From: Silene conica
Lineage: Eukaryota; Streptophyta; Magnoliopsida; Caryophyllales; Caryophyllaceae
NCBI GenBank assembly: GCA_029255685.2
Contig: CM055318.2
Span: forward strand, 16,373,001-16,437,000
Length of the DNA: 64,000 nucleotides
Direction: 5' to 3'
Position 1 is the stretch's first letter. Every line of letters begins with the position of its first letter. Of the stretch, positions 22,464-34,539 are shown in pieces. A program made the translations under genes and the position numbers. The notes beneath the pieces are model-generated. The model was given only the letters and a program-made list of their open reading frames with translations. It was not told where the DNA came from and ran no database searches.

Positions 22464-23180
22464 CAGGGGCGGAGCGAGGAATTACATTCACGTAGGGCTA
22501 AATATTTAAATTGAACTCGTGCCAGTATTACCTTAACCGAGGTGGCTAAGTCAAAATTCGGATGTAGGGGTGTCAAAAAATACCAACAAAGTAAGTTGGT
22601 AATGTATAAGGTAAACTAAAATAACGAAAATTTAGCTAAAATATTCGGAATCTCTATTGTAGCGATGTCGAACGTTGGGCGTTACATATCTAGTGAGATT
22701 TAAGCCGAGTGATTGTTTTGTGTCGATTTTATTGATAACTATGATAAATCGTATTGTGCAACGTTATATGTAATATGAATGATGATACTCAAATATCTTT
22801 ATTAACAATTTACCATTGTAGAATTTAATTGAATATTTTTAAGTATAATAAAATAGAGTACTAATAAATGATGTACTTTTATGATAACCAAATTTTATGT
22901 AAACACTACTTGTAAAAGAGACAAATGAGTATAAAGTCTATAAATTGAGTGACATTGGATAACAAAGGCCTAGATTATTGCGTGTGTATCTCGCTCCATT
23001 AATTTTCAAAAGATGAATAGCTTGTTTATATAAGGAGTTGAACCCTAGTCTCTAGATTAAAGTTCAACAAAAAAACCAACTAAGCTATAAGTAGAATATG
23101 TCAATTGGATGCACTAAATTTTAGTTGTATTTTTTCCATGGGCTATAGCCCATACAACCATATAGCTGCCTCCGCCCATG
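22464..23180. mobile_element. hAT-type MITE in the decayed LINE
   Basis: Left end CAGGGGCGGAG, right end CTCCGCCCATG, flanked by GTATCTAT (22456-22463) and GTATTTAT (23181-23188), an 8-bp duplication with one mismatch. 717 bp, AT-rich, no transposase frame. Confidence 0.8.
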
Positions 23181-23479
23181 GTATTTATTTCGAACATGCA
23201 ATGTTATCCAACATGTCTGGTGCTCTTCTATATTGTGCATAGTGCGTCAAGCTAACCCTACCACACTACCTTATAATTGTTGGATTGCTGACAACTTGAT
23301 ATATCTGCAAAAACGCTCCACGGATCAGAAGTATGTCCTTTACTTCATCCGTGTGCTTCGATCAATTTGGATGATTCAGAACATAATTGTGTTTTAGTAT
23401 CAGAAGGCCACACTCCTGGAAATATTACGACACACCAACAATATAATAACACATTTTCAACTTTAATCAATTAGGTCAC

Positions 23480-25153
23480 TAATGAGTCCCATTTTGGTCA
23501 TGATTTTCATTATCTTTTCTTCCTTTTTGATCCCGTTTCGACCCCATTTTGCGTGCCTTTGCTTAATTTCATGCCCGTTGCCTCGATTATGCCTATTTGG
23601 TTTCCATTTTGTAGGTATTGAGGCGGGAATGAAGAAACGGGAGCAAACGAGACAGATTTATTGCAAAAAGTGAAGATTTTGAGAAGAAAATTATCCCAGG
23701 CCTTCTCAGCCGATCCCAGACCGGCGGCCGGTAGGCCAGTTGGGAACCTTGACTTGACCTTCAGAAGAAAAGAAGAGAAAAAAATCAGAAACTCAAAACA
23801 TTGTTCTTAGCCGGTGGCCAACCGGCGGCCGGTCGGCCGATTGGGGCCCTTATTCCACACTTAATCATTTTTCGAGATGAGAAGAAGTCAGAAACTTGAA
23901 GCCAGATTCTTAGGCGGTCACTCACCGGCAGCCGACCGGCCGTCTCGTGGTACCTGGACAATAAAAGAAAAGAAGAAAATTCAGAAAGTTGAAATTGGAC
24001 TCTTAGCCGGTGCCAAGTCGGCAGCCGGCTGACCGGCTAAGGTGCATGCTAGTGAAGAAAAAAGGCAGAAGTTTACATTTGGACTCTTAGTCGGTCCCAG
24101 ACCGGCAGCCGGTTGACCGACTGAGAGTCATTCTTCAGATTTTCGCACATTATATAAACCCGCACTTAGTCTATTTTCATGGACGCAACTTTTTATTCCT
24201 GAAGGCACATTTTCGTAGGGTTTTACTGTTTCATTGCTTACAATTCTAGACTCAAAAACTCACATCAAATCTCATATTATTTCCTTAGTTTTTGCTTAAT
24301 CTTTTAGTTAATCATTTAAGTAATCCCTCCTAGTTGTTCTTAGCACTTTTCTTAGTGAATTTTTTGTTGTAATTTGGAGGGTTTGAGAAGACTTTTCTTT
24401 TGTAATCAAAGTTCCTCACTTTATTCAAGTTGTTGGTATAATCTCTCCTCTCTTTACTTAGTTATTTCATTTGTTTAAGTTTTCTTTGTTCATTTGTTTA
24501 CCTTTGTTTTGTTCAACATGTTTAGGTTTTATTCCTCATATGTTTACATGTTTTGCCTAAGTATGTGTGAGTAGACTATTTCTAGGGTTAGCCGGTTAGG
24601 GGGGACCTATATTGGGTGGTTAATGATGGTATGTGTTTGGTCTTAAACTAATTTTCTCAATGTGTAAAGGTCATTCATGGGTTCGCATGCTAGATGTTCG
24701 ATGTATTGTCTCAACGACGGTTGGGCCTTAGATTGTCACCTTTGTTAGTCTTTAGCGATAGTTCGAGACTTGCTTATGTTTGTTCCTATAGTGGTTGATT
24801 GAATCATAGCGATAACTAGGTTACCCTCGACCTAAGGCAAGTTGACTCGAAAGACGAGACGAGCCAAGACCAATACTTTTGAGTAATTTAGTTGACCGAT
24901 TTGCATGTTTCGTTGACCACCCCTCGTAACAACCCCGACACCCTAGTCTCCCTTTATTGATCTTTCATCTAGCATATCTCTTTTTACTTAGTAGTTTATC
25001 AACTTTCTCAAAAACCTATTACCCCAACTAGACTTTAACTTGAACCGAACTAGACAATTATCCCCACCATCCTTGCGATCGACAACCCTATTATACTACT
25101 TAATTTGGGTTTATAAATTTTGTTTGGTGAGCGGGAATCGACGACGCCCATCA
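23480..25153. mobile_element. Solo LTR with GC-rich palindromic repeats
   Basis: GTCAC is on both sides (23475-23479, 25154-25158), and the LINE reading frame seems to continue across. The piece starts TAATGAGTCCC (TG expected, so one base may have changed) and ends CGCCCATCA. About 1.67 kb with no internal genes, as expected after recombination between two LTRs. At 23700-24125 there are five blocks around ACCGGCGGCCGGT, spaced about 100 bp. A TATATAAACC box at 24151 may be the LTR promoter, which would make the element plus-strand. The superfamily is uncertain; gypsy is likeliest. Confidence 0.65.
23700..24125. repeat. Five-unit ACCGGCNGCCGGT repeat in the solo LTR
   Basis: Units near 23718, 23822, 23922, 24010 and 24100, each with ACCGGC(G/A)GCCGG or a variant and followed by an A/G-rich spacer with AGAAGAAAA. 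GC-rich units of this kind stand out sharply from the AT-rich surroundings. Confidence 0.75.
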
Positions 25154-25686
25154 GTCACTTCAGCATTCTCCTTGCCTTACCCCGCACACAATTTCAAGTA
25201 CAACACCTTCATCTAGTACTTATTTTGCTTTATCATGGTATGTTACTGTGCGTAGGGTCTCTCACGCTTATCTGTATCACATCCTATACTGTGTTTCAAG
25301 CACTAGGAACGAAGCTATTTTCTCGCTACGAGTTTTTTCTCCTTTTACAGTTCAATCACAAGGCCTCCGTAACATTATGAGAACTCTTAGTATTTACAGT
25401 TCGCCTTCTGTCATCTTTTGGGTGATATCAAGAAAATTATGAATTGTTCTGGCAAATTTAATGTCAGTCCCAATAACAACTCGGAATACGATAGGAGGCG
25501 TTCATATGCGTATGTATTCACATTAATCTGTAAATTTAGCTACAGGCTGAATCTTGTAATATCTTTTGCTTATTTTATAAAAGTTACCTTTGTTACAAAA
25601 ATAAAAGCGAGTACTTAGTAAGAGTGTTTGCCCCAATAAATGAAAACGAGTATATAGTAAGAGTGTAAGACCCAATAATAAAATTA

Positions 25687-26739
25687 GGGAAAATTGTAAC
25701 TTACCACCTAGTATTTACCGTATTTTACAAACTACTACCTAGTATTTCGTTTATTACAAATAACCACCTACATTGCATTTTATATATCTGAACCACCACC
25801 GTATTTCATTCCCGGTCTTCATTTAGCAGAATTTCCGATTTATTAAGTGAAAAAACTATGAAGTGACGATAACGCCCTTAATTTTTGTCACTCCAAATCC
25901 GTGACTACCATCTAATTACCGTCTAATTAAAGACAAACTAAATCAAACCGGTCAAACCCAACCATACAATCCCAATCAAAATCATGAAGACCTTCATTTA
26001 CCAAGAAAATTAACACTCATTCCTCATAAATTATACACAATCTCATAAACTGAGTAATTTACCATGAAATAATGTAGCGGCGAAAGGATTGTCGCATTGG
26101 TGGAAGGGTGTGGTGACTAGTAGGTGAGGGTGGCAGATCTAGGGTGCGATACAATGATTGGTCTGATTTGACAGTGCATAGCAGCACATGATGGCGGTGG
26201 TGAGTAATCGGTGGGTCGGTAATGGGTGAAATTTCCGGTGAATGAGGTGGTAGTTCGGTGGCAGTGGTGGGATGCTCTGAGTTTGTTCATGTTGTTGGTG
26301 GGGAAAAACAATTTGGCAATATTGTTATATACTTGGACGGTTAAGTGTTGGTGATGAATGATGGATTGATGAATTTGTTTGTTAATTGATAAGCTGCTGA
26401 GAAGGATTTGTACAAATTTGATAAGGATGATATGATGATGATGATTGATGAATTATTGGACCGTTGAGTGTTGGTGGAGTGATAGATTAATGAATTTTAT
26501 TGGATATGTAGGTGTTAATATGTGTTTTGAGTAAAATAAATTAAGCGTATTTTGGTCTTTCTATAGTATATTAATTTAACGAGTCGGAATTTGAATAAAT
26601 TGATGATCAGAAATGAAATATGGTGGGAGTTCGGATATATACTACGTATTGTAGGTGGTTATTTGTAATAAACTGAATACAAGGTGGCTGGTAGTTTGTA
26701 AAATACACTAAATTGTAGGTGGTAATTTACAATTTTCTC
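25687..26739. mobile_element. Mutator-like (MULE) non-autonomous element
   Basis: Long terminal inverted repeats starting GGGAAAATTGTAACTTACC on the left and, reversed, GAGAAAATTGTAAATTACC on the right, recognisable for over 100 bp. ATAAAATTA is duplicated exactly on both sides (25678-25686, 26740-26748), the 9 bp typical of Mutator. The middle has a GGTGG-rich minus-strand frame (26117-26311) that I do not recognise, so no captured gene is claimed. Confidence 0.85.
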
Positions 26740-26748
26740 ATAAAATTA

Positions 26749-29059
26749 TGATCCTTAAACTTACTATTTAAGTGTTTGTGGTCTTGTGGGCTTCGCTTGG
26801 CACCATCATTTCGTCTTACAACACACTAAACACAATTATACATTCATTCGCCCAAATTAACCTAAGTATTTTATCTACTTTGTTTTCTTCTCAATTAGTG
26901 GCACATATCGCAAGTATATTGTATAACACCGCGATTAATAGAGATAGCAATTAGTAGATGATTAAGTATTTGTATTACGTGAGATTAACAATAATTCAGT
27001 TCAATCATTATCATTGCTCATTGATTCCATAGTATTAAAGAAGAAAGCTTAATTCAAAGGCTAATAAGTACAAAGTAGTAAGTAGCTAATAAAGTTATTG
27101 GTATAGACATTATTATGAGTTAGAGTAGTAGCCACACAAGTCTTTTTCATTGTAAAATTCATGTCCATCTAATGCGTCATTAATCCATGATAATCAAACT
27201 TATGCTTATCCGTTTAAAGCAAATATAAGTCACACTCGTTCACTTTTCGCCAAACTAAACCCTAATTAATTTAACTTGCTCATGGGAACTAATTCCTTCT
27301 TACAAGAGTCAATCATACTAATAATGAATCACTAAAGTTGTGACGACAGTTAAATCCAAGACCAATCCATGAGCTATATAATTAAATAAACAATATGTGA
27401 ATATTTGTGTTCGGATATGACAGTCTCATATAAGGTTGTCACAAGCACATTATTATGTTTTTAGCATATTATATTAGCAGGTTTGATAAAAATATATAAT
27501 TAACAAAATTTATTAATGGTGTAAAATAGCAAACATGGACATGGTCATATGCATCAATTATTGATAATTATGATAATATATATTTTCTCAAAGATAAAAA
27601 TGACATGCATCAATTATTGGTAACTATGATAACATATTTTTTCAAGGATAAAAATATCTATATCAATTTAAATATTCTCCAATGTACTGCTTGAATATAA
27701 CAACATATTGTAAAATAATAGATTGCACCCAAATTTACTATATCAATATATCATTGATATAGTTTAGCATATATGTCATTGATTTGGATCTTAAACGAAT
27801 AAACTCGTTTGTATCATAATTCCAATAATAATTCATAACCCCAGCTCAATGACGGGGTTGTAAAGAGATTAACAAGACCAGTCATCCCCGTTGAACAATG
27901 AAAATTGAAAATTTTGTTTTTTTCTAGCTTACACTATTACATTAGTAGTTCGTTTTAATTGAAATTTCTCATCTCCTAATATCAAATCCCGACTTTGCCC
28001 TTTGTTAGAAATATACTGTCAAAGAAAATAAGACAATGAAACAACACTGAATCGCAAGGTTTTCCTTATAGAACAATTCGTCCCGTATATTAATGCCTGG
28101 GATGTTCCGAATTTTCTACAGAGATAAGACGGCGTTCCTCGGTTTTTGGCAAGAAAACAGAGATATAATTTCGAAGTATTGATATGCAAATTTGTCTTTT
28201 TGTTCAAGATGTTGTATTCTCAGTAATTTTTCTTAGGGAATTACTGATAATATAATAGACAACTATACCGCGAACTTATAGACTAGTGTACACTCCGTAC
28301 TTCCCGAACTAGCTTTATTATTTATAAGTTCGCCCGTCTCTGAACCAAACCCAAATTACGGAAAATGAACCGATAATTACACTTAAATTACCAACATTAC
28401 CTCGATTAACAATGAGAACCTGTGATGTCTAGGTGAGACTTGAGAGATACTTTCTTCTTAAGTTGTATATGGCCTCCAAGTTCCACAATGTCAAAGTTGA
28501 ACCAGCTTTTCTCCTTTTGACGTAAGTTCATTAGTCATTAATTAGCCTTCAAGGCTTCAAATTAAGCATCATTTATTGGCACTTAAATTATGGAGTGTAA
28601 ATATATAATGTTGGTAGGTCAGGCCAATCGTGAAATAAAGCACTAAGCCTACTTATTTATCCATATCAAATTGATTGTATGTTTGACTGAATGATCGGAT
28701 GATTACATACTCTGAAAACGATTCTCCAAATACAAATGTAAAGTGCACATTAATCAATACTTGATCATGACTAACTCTTTTTTGGGAGATGATAGGTGGT
28801 GATTAGGTGATACTAAAATTCGGTATCATTTTAATTAAAAACAAAAGAAATTTAGAAAATTAAATATTAAATTTTGATTTTGTGCTGATGTCTTAGAGAG
28901 TAGAGATGCGAATATCCATTAAATCAAAATAGAATTCAACTAAAATGTACAACATATTTTACATAAAAAATTATTTTAAATCTTCTTCTCGTCTTCATAG
29001 AAAAAGTTAGAACTAACCTAATCAATAGGAATTCAATCTATGAAAATAGTTTTTCTAAT
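26749..29059. other. AT-rich intergenic DNA, no gene seen
   Basis: No frame here resembles a protein, and no terminal repeats or tRNA were found. A short direct repeat of ATGCATCAATTATTG lies at about 27550 and 27606. Confidence 0.5.
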
Positions 29060-29067
29060 TCATGATT

Positions 29068-29262
29068 AAAACAAATATTATTCTAATCCCGGAAAATAAG
29101 GCTTCTGATAAAATTCGTCACTTTAGGCTTATAAGTCAATGTTGCTTATAAATTGGTATCAAAAGTTCTGACTGATATGCTGAAGCAGTTCTTGGATGAC
29201 ATTTTCTCCGTGAATCGGACTGCTTTTAACCTAGGGAGAGTTGTCTCGGATAATATTGACAG
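29068..29262 (+). pseudogene. LINE reverse transcriptase fragment
   Basis: Reads LIPENKASDKIRHFRLISQC and then, after an in-frame TAA or shift, LVSKVLTDMLKQFLDDIFSV, RTAFNLGRVVSDNI. This is the start of a plant LINE reverse transcriptase domain (compare LIPK..., FRPISLCN, LISKVLANRLK, QSAFVPGRLISDNI). It stops abruptly at 29262 where an LTR-like sequence begins, apparently inserted in the LINE. Confidence 0.7.
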
Positions 29263-30680
29263 GCAAATCATATACCTACCAAAGATAAGCAACTGGTCTC
29301 TAACTAATATAGCTAAGGAAGTTGGGATTGTATCCATAGGGAGACTAAAAGTGTTGTACTTGCTAACAACTAATTCACGGTGGTTTGATTTTTTTTATTA
29401 CTAAACTACAATTAGGGAAGGTAAGCGAAATAAGAAAATAGAGAATAAAATATAAAAATATAGGAAGGTAACCCAGGATTGTTGGATCACCAATGAAAGT
29501 CTAACGGCCACGGTGTAGGTCATAGATCGGTCGCAAATATTAGTCTAGGAGTGTAGTGAAAAAGGCATCTTGAATCGCTAATCGCCCTAGAATGCTTTTA
29601 ACGGGCTTTCTTAACTTATTAGGACACTCTATTATTTGTAGCATGTCTAAATCTCACCGCTTTCGATCTTAGGTCGGAGTTTACCAGTTCAATTAATCAT
29701 GTGCATTAACTGACTAGTCGCGATTTAACACTACAATTAATAGCAACAAAGGCATAAAATAATTGGCCAATCTAAAACCTAATTAACAACCGTCATAAAT
29801 TCATGACTCCCCTAAATCATAGAAGATAAATTAGCTACACATATTCATAGTAATGGAAACGATAGTAATAATTGGGAAAAAGTTCATGATTAAGAAATAG
29901 TCAGGGGAAAAGTTCATGATTAAGAAATAGTGAAAGTAATAAAACATAATATGAATAACAAGAAAAGGGGATATGAAAGTAAGAAAAAATTAAATATAAA
30001 GAACAAAGGTAAATTTTAGTTACCGAATCCGAAGGAATAATCAAGAGAGAATACAAGATTCAGATCTCCAAAAGCTTCGGAAGAGTTTTACGTAACTCTA
30101 GTTCTAGTAGTAAAAAGTAGAAAAAAATAACCTAATGGAAAGCTCTCCTTAGCCTTTTATACTTGTCCCAAAAGAAAAAAGAAAAACTCAGTAACAAATA
30201 GGCCCAATAGCTAAAAATGAATTCTTGCCATCGTCATATGAAGATGACTTTTGGGAGCTGATAGAGTCTGTCGATCGACATCGCGAAGGGTTATGGTATG
30301 CTAACGTCCGTCGATCGACAGACTTGGAACTTCAATAGAAAAAAAGAGGCTAAACCTTAAAGTTTTCACACTTTCACAATCATACCCTCAGCATCGACAA
30401 ACTCATTTCCTTTATTTTCACAGCTGAAGGAACAAACAAGAAATTTTCATTCTTTAAACCCATAGTTCTTCCCATAAATCCTTCCCAAATCTCACGAATT
30501 TCCCCAATTACTCTTATATTCTCATGAATTTCTCAATATAATCCAATCCTTCCAATCTATTCGAAGTTGAAATTTAAAATTGAGGTTAGGGTTTAACGGA
30601 AAATCGAAAATTTGAGTGCATTCTTTGCTTAAAGTCGGCACTTTTCTTTCCCAAATCAATTCATCAACAACTACTTCATA
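29263..30680 (-). mobile_element. Athila/Tat-like LTR, probably solo
   Basis: Starts TGACAGGCAAATC right after the LINE fragment. It follows the same layout as the LTR at 5108: TCCATAGGGAGRC near the start, a TTCACC/ATCACC block, then TCGCCCTAGAATG..., a run of shared short blocks, and near 30260-30320 two GTCGATCGAC palindromes. Its right edge is not clear; 30680 is an estimate, where Helitron-related sequence begins. No flanking primer-binding site or internal region was seen. Orientation is by analogy. Confidence 0.5.
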
Positions 30681-30922
30681 CCTAATTAATTTGAAAAACC
30701 AGTTTTATTACTATAATTTTATCGAATAATCAATACAAAATTTCAATAAAACACCATCCTCAATTTCATTTATGTTGCATAAATAATACAATATGAAAAG
30801 GCAAAGTTTTCCTAATAGTCCATATAGTCTACTCCGTATTAATAATAGAAAAATAAAATAAAAAGATGAACAAAAAACATTATAAACAATGAAAAAAATA
30901 AATGATAAAAAAAGGTAAAACA

Positions 30923-30939
30923 AATAACGTTTTATATTG
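30923..30939 (+). repeat. LINE target-site duplication, left copy
   Basis: AATAACGTTTTATATTG, identical to 33376-33392 on the far side of the LINE poly(A). Confidence 0.92.
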
Positions 30940-33375
30940 ACACCAATTCAAGGTTTTTCTTTAACAAAATTAAAGAAAGGCAACAAGCTCAAATTATTGG
31001 TGAAATTAAGGGAAGGGATGGCTCCTCTTATACTGGCTTACAGAATGTAGGAGATGCTTTTGTGGATTACTACTCTCAACAGTTTGGTACTGCTACTACA
31101 GTACAGCAGATTCCAGCAGATATCATTTCCTCTGGGCCTATCGTGGATAATGCTGATCATGCTAGACTAACTCAAACCATTACAAGGGATGAAATTAAAC
31201 GTGCTTTATTTGACATAGACCCTAATAAGAGTCCGGGATTGGATGGGTTCACTTCAGGCTTCTTTAAGTCAGCCTGGGATATTGTAGGAACTGATTTCTG
31301 TGATGCAGTTGCTGAATTTTTTGACAAAAACTTTCTACCCAAGCAAGCAAATATAACAGTGGTATCTCTTATTCCCAAACTCTCAACTCCCCAAACTGTT
31401 AAAGACTTCAGACCCATTTCTTGTTGTTCTGTCATTTACAAGACCATCTCTAAAATTCTCACTAATAGGCTGAAGACTGTTATGCCTCATCTTGTGGGGA
31501 CTGAACAGGCTGCTTTTGTGCAGAACAGAAATCTCTTTGAAAATGTTTTGCTTACTCAAGGGTTACTTAAAGGCTACTCTAGGAGGCATATAACTCCTAG
31601 ATGCATGCTAAAAGTGGACATTAGTAAGGCTTTTGATACCTTACAATGGCCCTTCTTGAAAGATATGCTAGTTCAAATGAACTTCCCTGATAGGTTCATC
31701 TCTTGGATACTGAGCTGTGTGACTGGCTCCTGGTTTACGTTGAATATTAATGGTTCTCAGCATGGTTTCTTCAAAGGCAGGAGTGGTGTTAGACAGGGTG
31801 ACCCACTCTCCCCCTATCTGTTTGTGCTCGGCATGGAGGTTCTGTCCAGGAAGTTAAGAACTATGTGTACTCTCCCTGAGGTGTCCTATCACCCAAAATG
31901 CTCTCGGTTAAATCTGACTCATCTTGTTTTTGCTGATGATCTAATGATCTTCGCTAGGGGAGACTTGCCTTCTGTACAAGCTGTTGTACACATCCTGCAG
32001 GAGTTCTCACAGTGGTCTGGTCTCTGCCCAAACCTAGACAAGACTGAGGCTTATATTGGAGGAGTTACGAATGCTATTAAAAATTGCATTATAGGCAGTA
32101 TTGGTATCAAGGAAGGGAAATTTCCCTTTAGGTACTTGGGTGTGCCTATCAATCAAGCCAGACTTACCAAAGAAATGTACAACCCTCTCATAATCAAGGT
32201 TCAAAACATCAAAAGTAAATTCAACACTCAGCATTTATCTTATGCCGGCAGAGCATTGATCCTTAACACAGTTCTCTTTGGGTTACTGAATTTCTGGACT
32301 GCCAGTCTTCTTATTCCAAAAAACACATGTCAGCTCATAAATCAACTTAGCATGGACATTCTCTGGGGAAGATCTGATGATCACAAGAGAATGCTTTTCA
32401 AATCATGGAGAAGCACTTGTAAGCCATGGGATGAAGGTGGATTTAATATTAAAGACTTGAATGCTTGGAATCAAGCTTCTCTTCTCAAATGGTTGTGGCA
32501 GATTGACAAAAATCAAGGGGCTATATGGATCAAATGGATGTCCACGTATTACTTGCAGGATCAGGATATTTGGAGCCTCACTATAAAGAACCATTATCCT
32601 GCTTGCTTGAAAGGGATTCTCCAAGTCAGGAATGCACTTAGTATGAAGATGGGAGGTGTACAGGCTGTTAGGGATTTAATTGCAGCAGGAACTAGTAAGG
32701 GCAGATACTCTGTCAGGGCTGTTTATGATAGCATTAGAGAGATTGGCCAAAAGCTTCCTGTTTACCGGGCTATCCAACAGAATGCTGGGGTCTCGAAACA
32801 TCGTGTTTGCCTCCTTATGGCAGTCCAGCAGAAGTTGGCCACGATGGATAAAGTTCAACTGAGGGGCATTACTTTGGTAAACAGATGTTACCTCTGCAAG
32901 AACCACGCTGAAACTAATGCTCATCTCTATTGCCAATGTCCTTTCACTATCTTTCTGTTGCATAGTCTGGGGGCATGGATGAATATTGTTCTCCCCCAAG
33001 CCCCCCTGGATGAGATCCTCTGCTGGATACATAGCAGAAAGAAAAAGAGGCACTGGAAGCATCAATGGCTGAGTTGTGGACTGGGTTGCCTTGTATACCT
33101 TATTTGGCAGGAGAGGAACAAACGAGCATTTGGGGCTGGAGAACGATCTATGGAAGGTCTATTTCGTGAAATACAGCTAACAACTAAAGCCATACTACTA
33201 CACAAAGCAAACGAAACATTCCATGAGGAAATTTTGGACATTTTACATGTACAGGACTAGGATCCAAATAGCTAAATTTGAATAGTGGATTTATACTTTT
33301 GTAAGCAAAAACTCATGTACTCCCTTTTTGGAAATATATGAGAAATACTTTCCTTGCAAAAAAAAAAAAAAAAAA
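30940..33375 (+). mobile_element. 5'-truncated L1-type LINE
   Basis: Bounded by an exact 17-bp duplication (30923-30939 and 33376-33392) and ending in an uninterrupted poly(A) of 17 or more, the signature of target-primed reverse transcription. At 2.44 kb it lacks ORF1 and the endonuclease part of ORF2, so it was dead on arrival as a mobile element. The frame is open from its first bases to the stop, and the duplication and poly(A) are intact, so the insertion looks recent. Confidence 0.93.
30941..33260 (+). CDS. LINE ORF2, 5'-truncated: reverse transcriptase plus zf-RVT region
   Basis: The frame is open from the truncation point (reading NSRFFFNKIKERQQ) and the GTG at 31062 is not a real start. 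Counting from 31062, residues 40-350 form the reverse transcriptase: IDPNKSPGLDGFTSGFFK, DFRPISCCSVIYK, EQAAFVQNRN, KVDISKAFDTLQW, GVRQGDPLSPYLFVL and the catalytic FADD at 290-293. Connection and zf-RVT-like parts follow, with CYLCKNHAETNAHLYCQC near 622-640. In an intact element the protein nicks the target and copies the RNA; here the endonuclease is missing, so it could at most have reverse transcriptase activity. No internal stop in about 770 codons. Expression is unknown, as the element's promoter is lost. Confidence 0.93.
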
Positions 33376-33392
33376 AATAACGTTTTATATTG

Positions 33393-33862
33393 TTTTACAA
33401 AGTTTTAATTCTAATATTTTGACTAATTTTTTTTAATAGGAAATAGTTTTCAACAAAAAAACATGTTAATAAATAATACTGTTTTAATTTTCAATTTTAA
33501 AATGAGATCTACAAAAAGTTAACAAAATAAATGGACTATAAAACACTATTAAGTAGATTTTATAGCATTCCGTTAACATAATATTCTAAAGAAATTCGTT
33601 ATGGATATTGAGGTTATTCACTAAAATGAGTAAATTTAAAAATTTTGTTATCATATTTTAACACCAAATTCGTGCATTTTTTCACAGATTTAAAACATAT
33701 GTAAACTTTAAACACTTGCAATTTTTATGCACGTGTTTTAAATCATTATCATTAGAAAAGAAATACGGTATAAAATATACATGTTTTTTGTTTAAAATAT
33801 TAATCATTATATCGATATTCTTAAAATTATACCCGTGCAATTTTGCACGGGTTAAAAACTAG
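33393..33862 (+). other. 3' part of the Helitron after the LINE, with terminal hairpin
   Basis: Continues the Helitron interrupted at 30939. The hairpin CCCGTGCAATTTTGCACGGG lies at 33832-33851, eight bases before CTAG. Confidence 0.7.
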
Positions 33863-34539
33863 TATGTTGTTAAGTACTGAAAATTTAGTACGTATTTCAG
33901 TACCTACACAATAATATTTTAAAATCTCACCTTGATAAACTTTTTACTAGTTAAATAAAAACTATTTGTACTTTGAAGTTGTCATGCGGGATTCTAAAAT
34001 CGTCCCATCTATAATTAGGGCCTAAAAACTCTAATTCATTCAGTCAATCCATAAAGAGAAATTAAAGAAACGTTTAAGTATTTGTTGGTAAAGAAACCAA
34101 TCATATCTTTCATAATTTTTAAGTTGATTAAAAAAATAAATTATTAATGCTCTCGTGATTTCCATGGACTCCAAAATTAATTATTAATTGTTAACGATAC
34201 TAATAATTGATAAACAAATTAAATGCGATAATAATTAACGCATTAAGATCCACTAATATAGTACTTAGAACAATTAGATTAAGTTTTAGGGATAAAAGGA
34301 AATAAATGTTAATTAGCTAGGTTCTGGATGAAAATCGCATTAGATGGAAAATTAATGAAAAAGATACATGTAAAAGAGTAAAATTCGTATTTGAAAAAGT
34401 AATTGCGTAACTTTTAAGTAATTATTTGATTTTTGGGTCTTTTAGTTAAAAGTCTCCCTTGTGACGGGTATATCCGTCACAAGTTTGCGATGGATCAAAT
34501 ACTACTCATCTATCTATATTCTATATATCATATATCATA
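33863..34539. other. AT-rich spacer with a short TGTGACGG element
   Basis: No gene. Near 34461 TGTGACGGGTATATCCGTCACAA forms an imperfect hairpin of a kind that recurs near 62923 (TGTGACGCTATATTCGTCAC). This may be the end of a small MITE. Confidence 0.4.

Larger units (their letters stand above)
21480..25440 (+). pseudogene. Decayed LINE ORF2 C-terminal region, interrupted twice
   Basis: Translated pieces in order look like the end of a plant L1-type ORF2: a stretch after the reverse transcriptase (KLLLINTILLGSIHHILTG), a nucleic-acid-binding zf-RVT-like part (WKYTKYGQYNIKEGYRFL; FAIFMWRVTLNILPT), and after the first insertion an RNase-H-like tail (SIWMIQNIIVFQYQKATLLE) continuing past the second insertion to about 25440. 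Frameshifts and stops occur throughout. The hAT MITE at 22464-23180 and the solo LTR at 23480-25153 split it. It also shows which sequence was there before those insertions. Confidence 0.6.
30690..33862 (+). mobile_element. 5'-truncated Helitron carrying a LINE
   Basis: 30700-30939 is the reverse complement of blocks in the 191-1024 Helitron (for example the part around ATCGAATAATCAATAC), and 33376-33858 continues the same element to the hairpin CCCGTGCAATTTTGCACGGG and CTAG at 33859-33862, followed by T. The expected 5' end TCTTATCTATATTAATAC is missing; about 150 bp seem lost at the junction with the LTR to its left. The LINE at 30940-33375 sits between the two halves. Confidence 0.68.
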
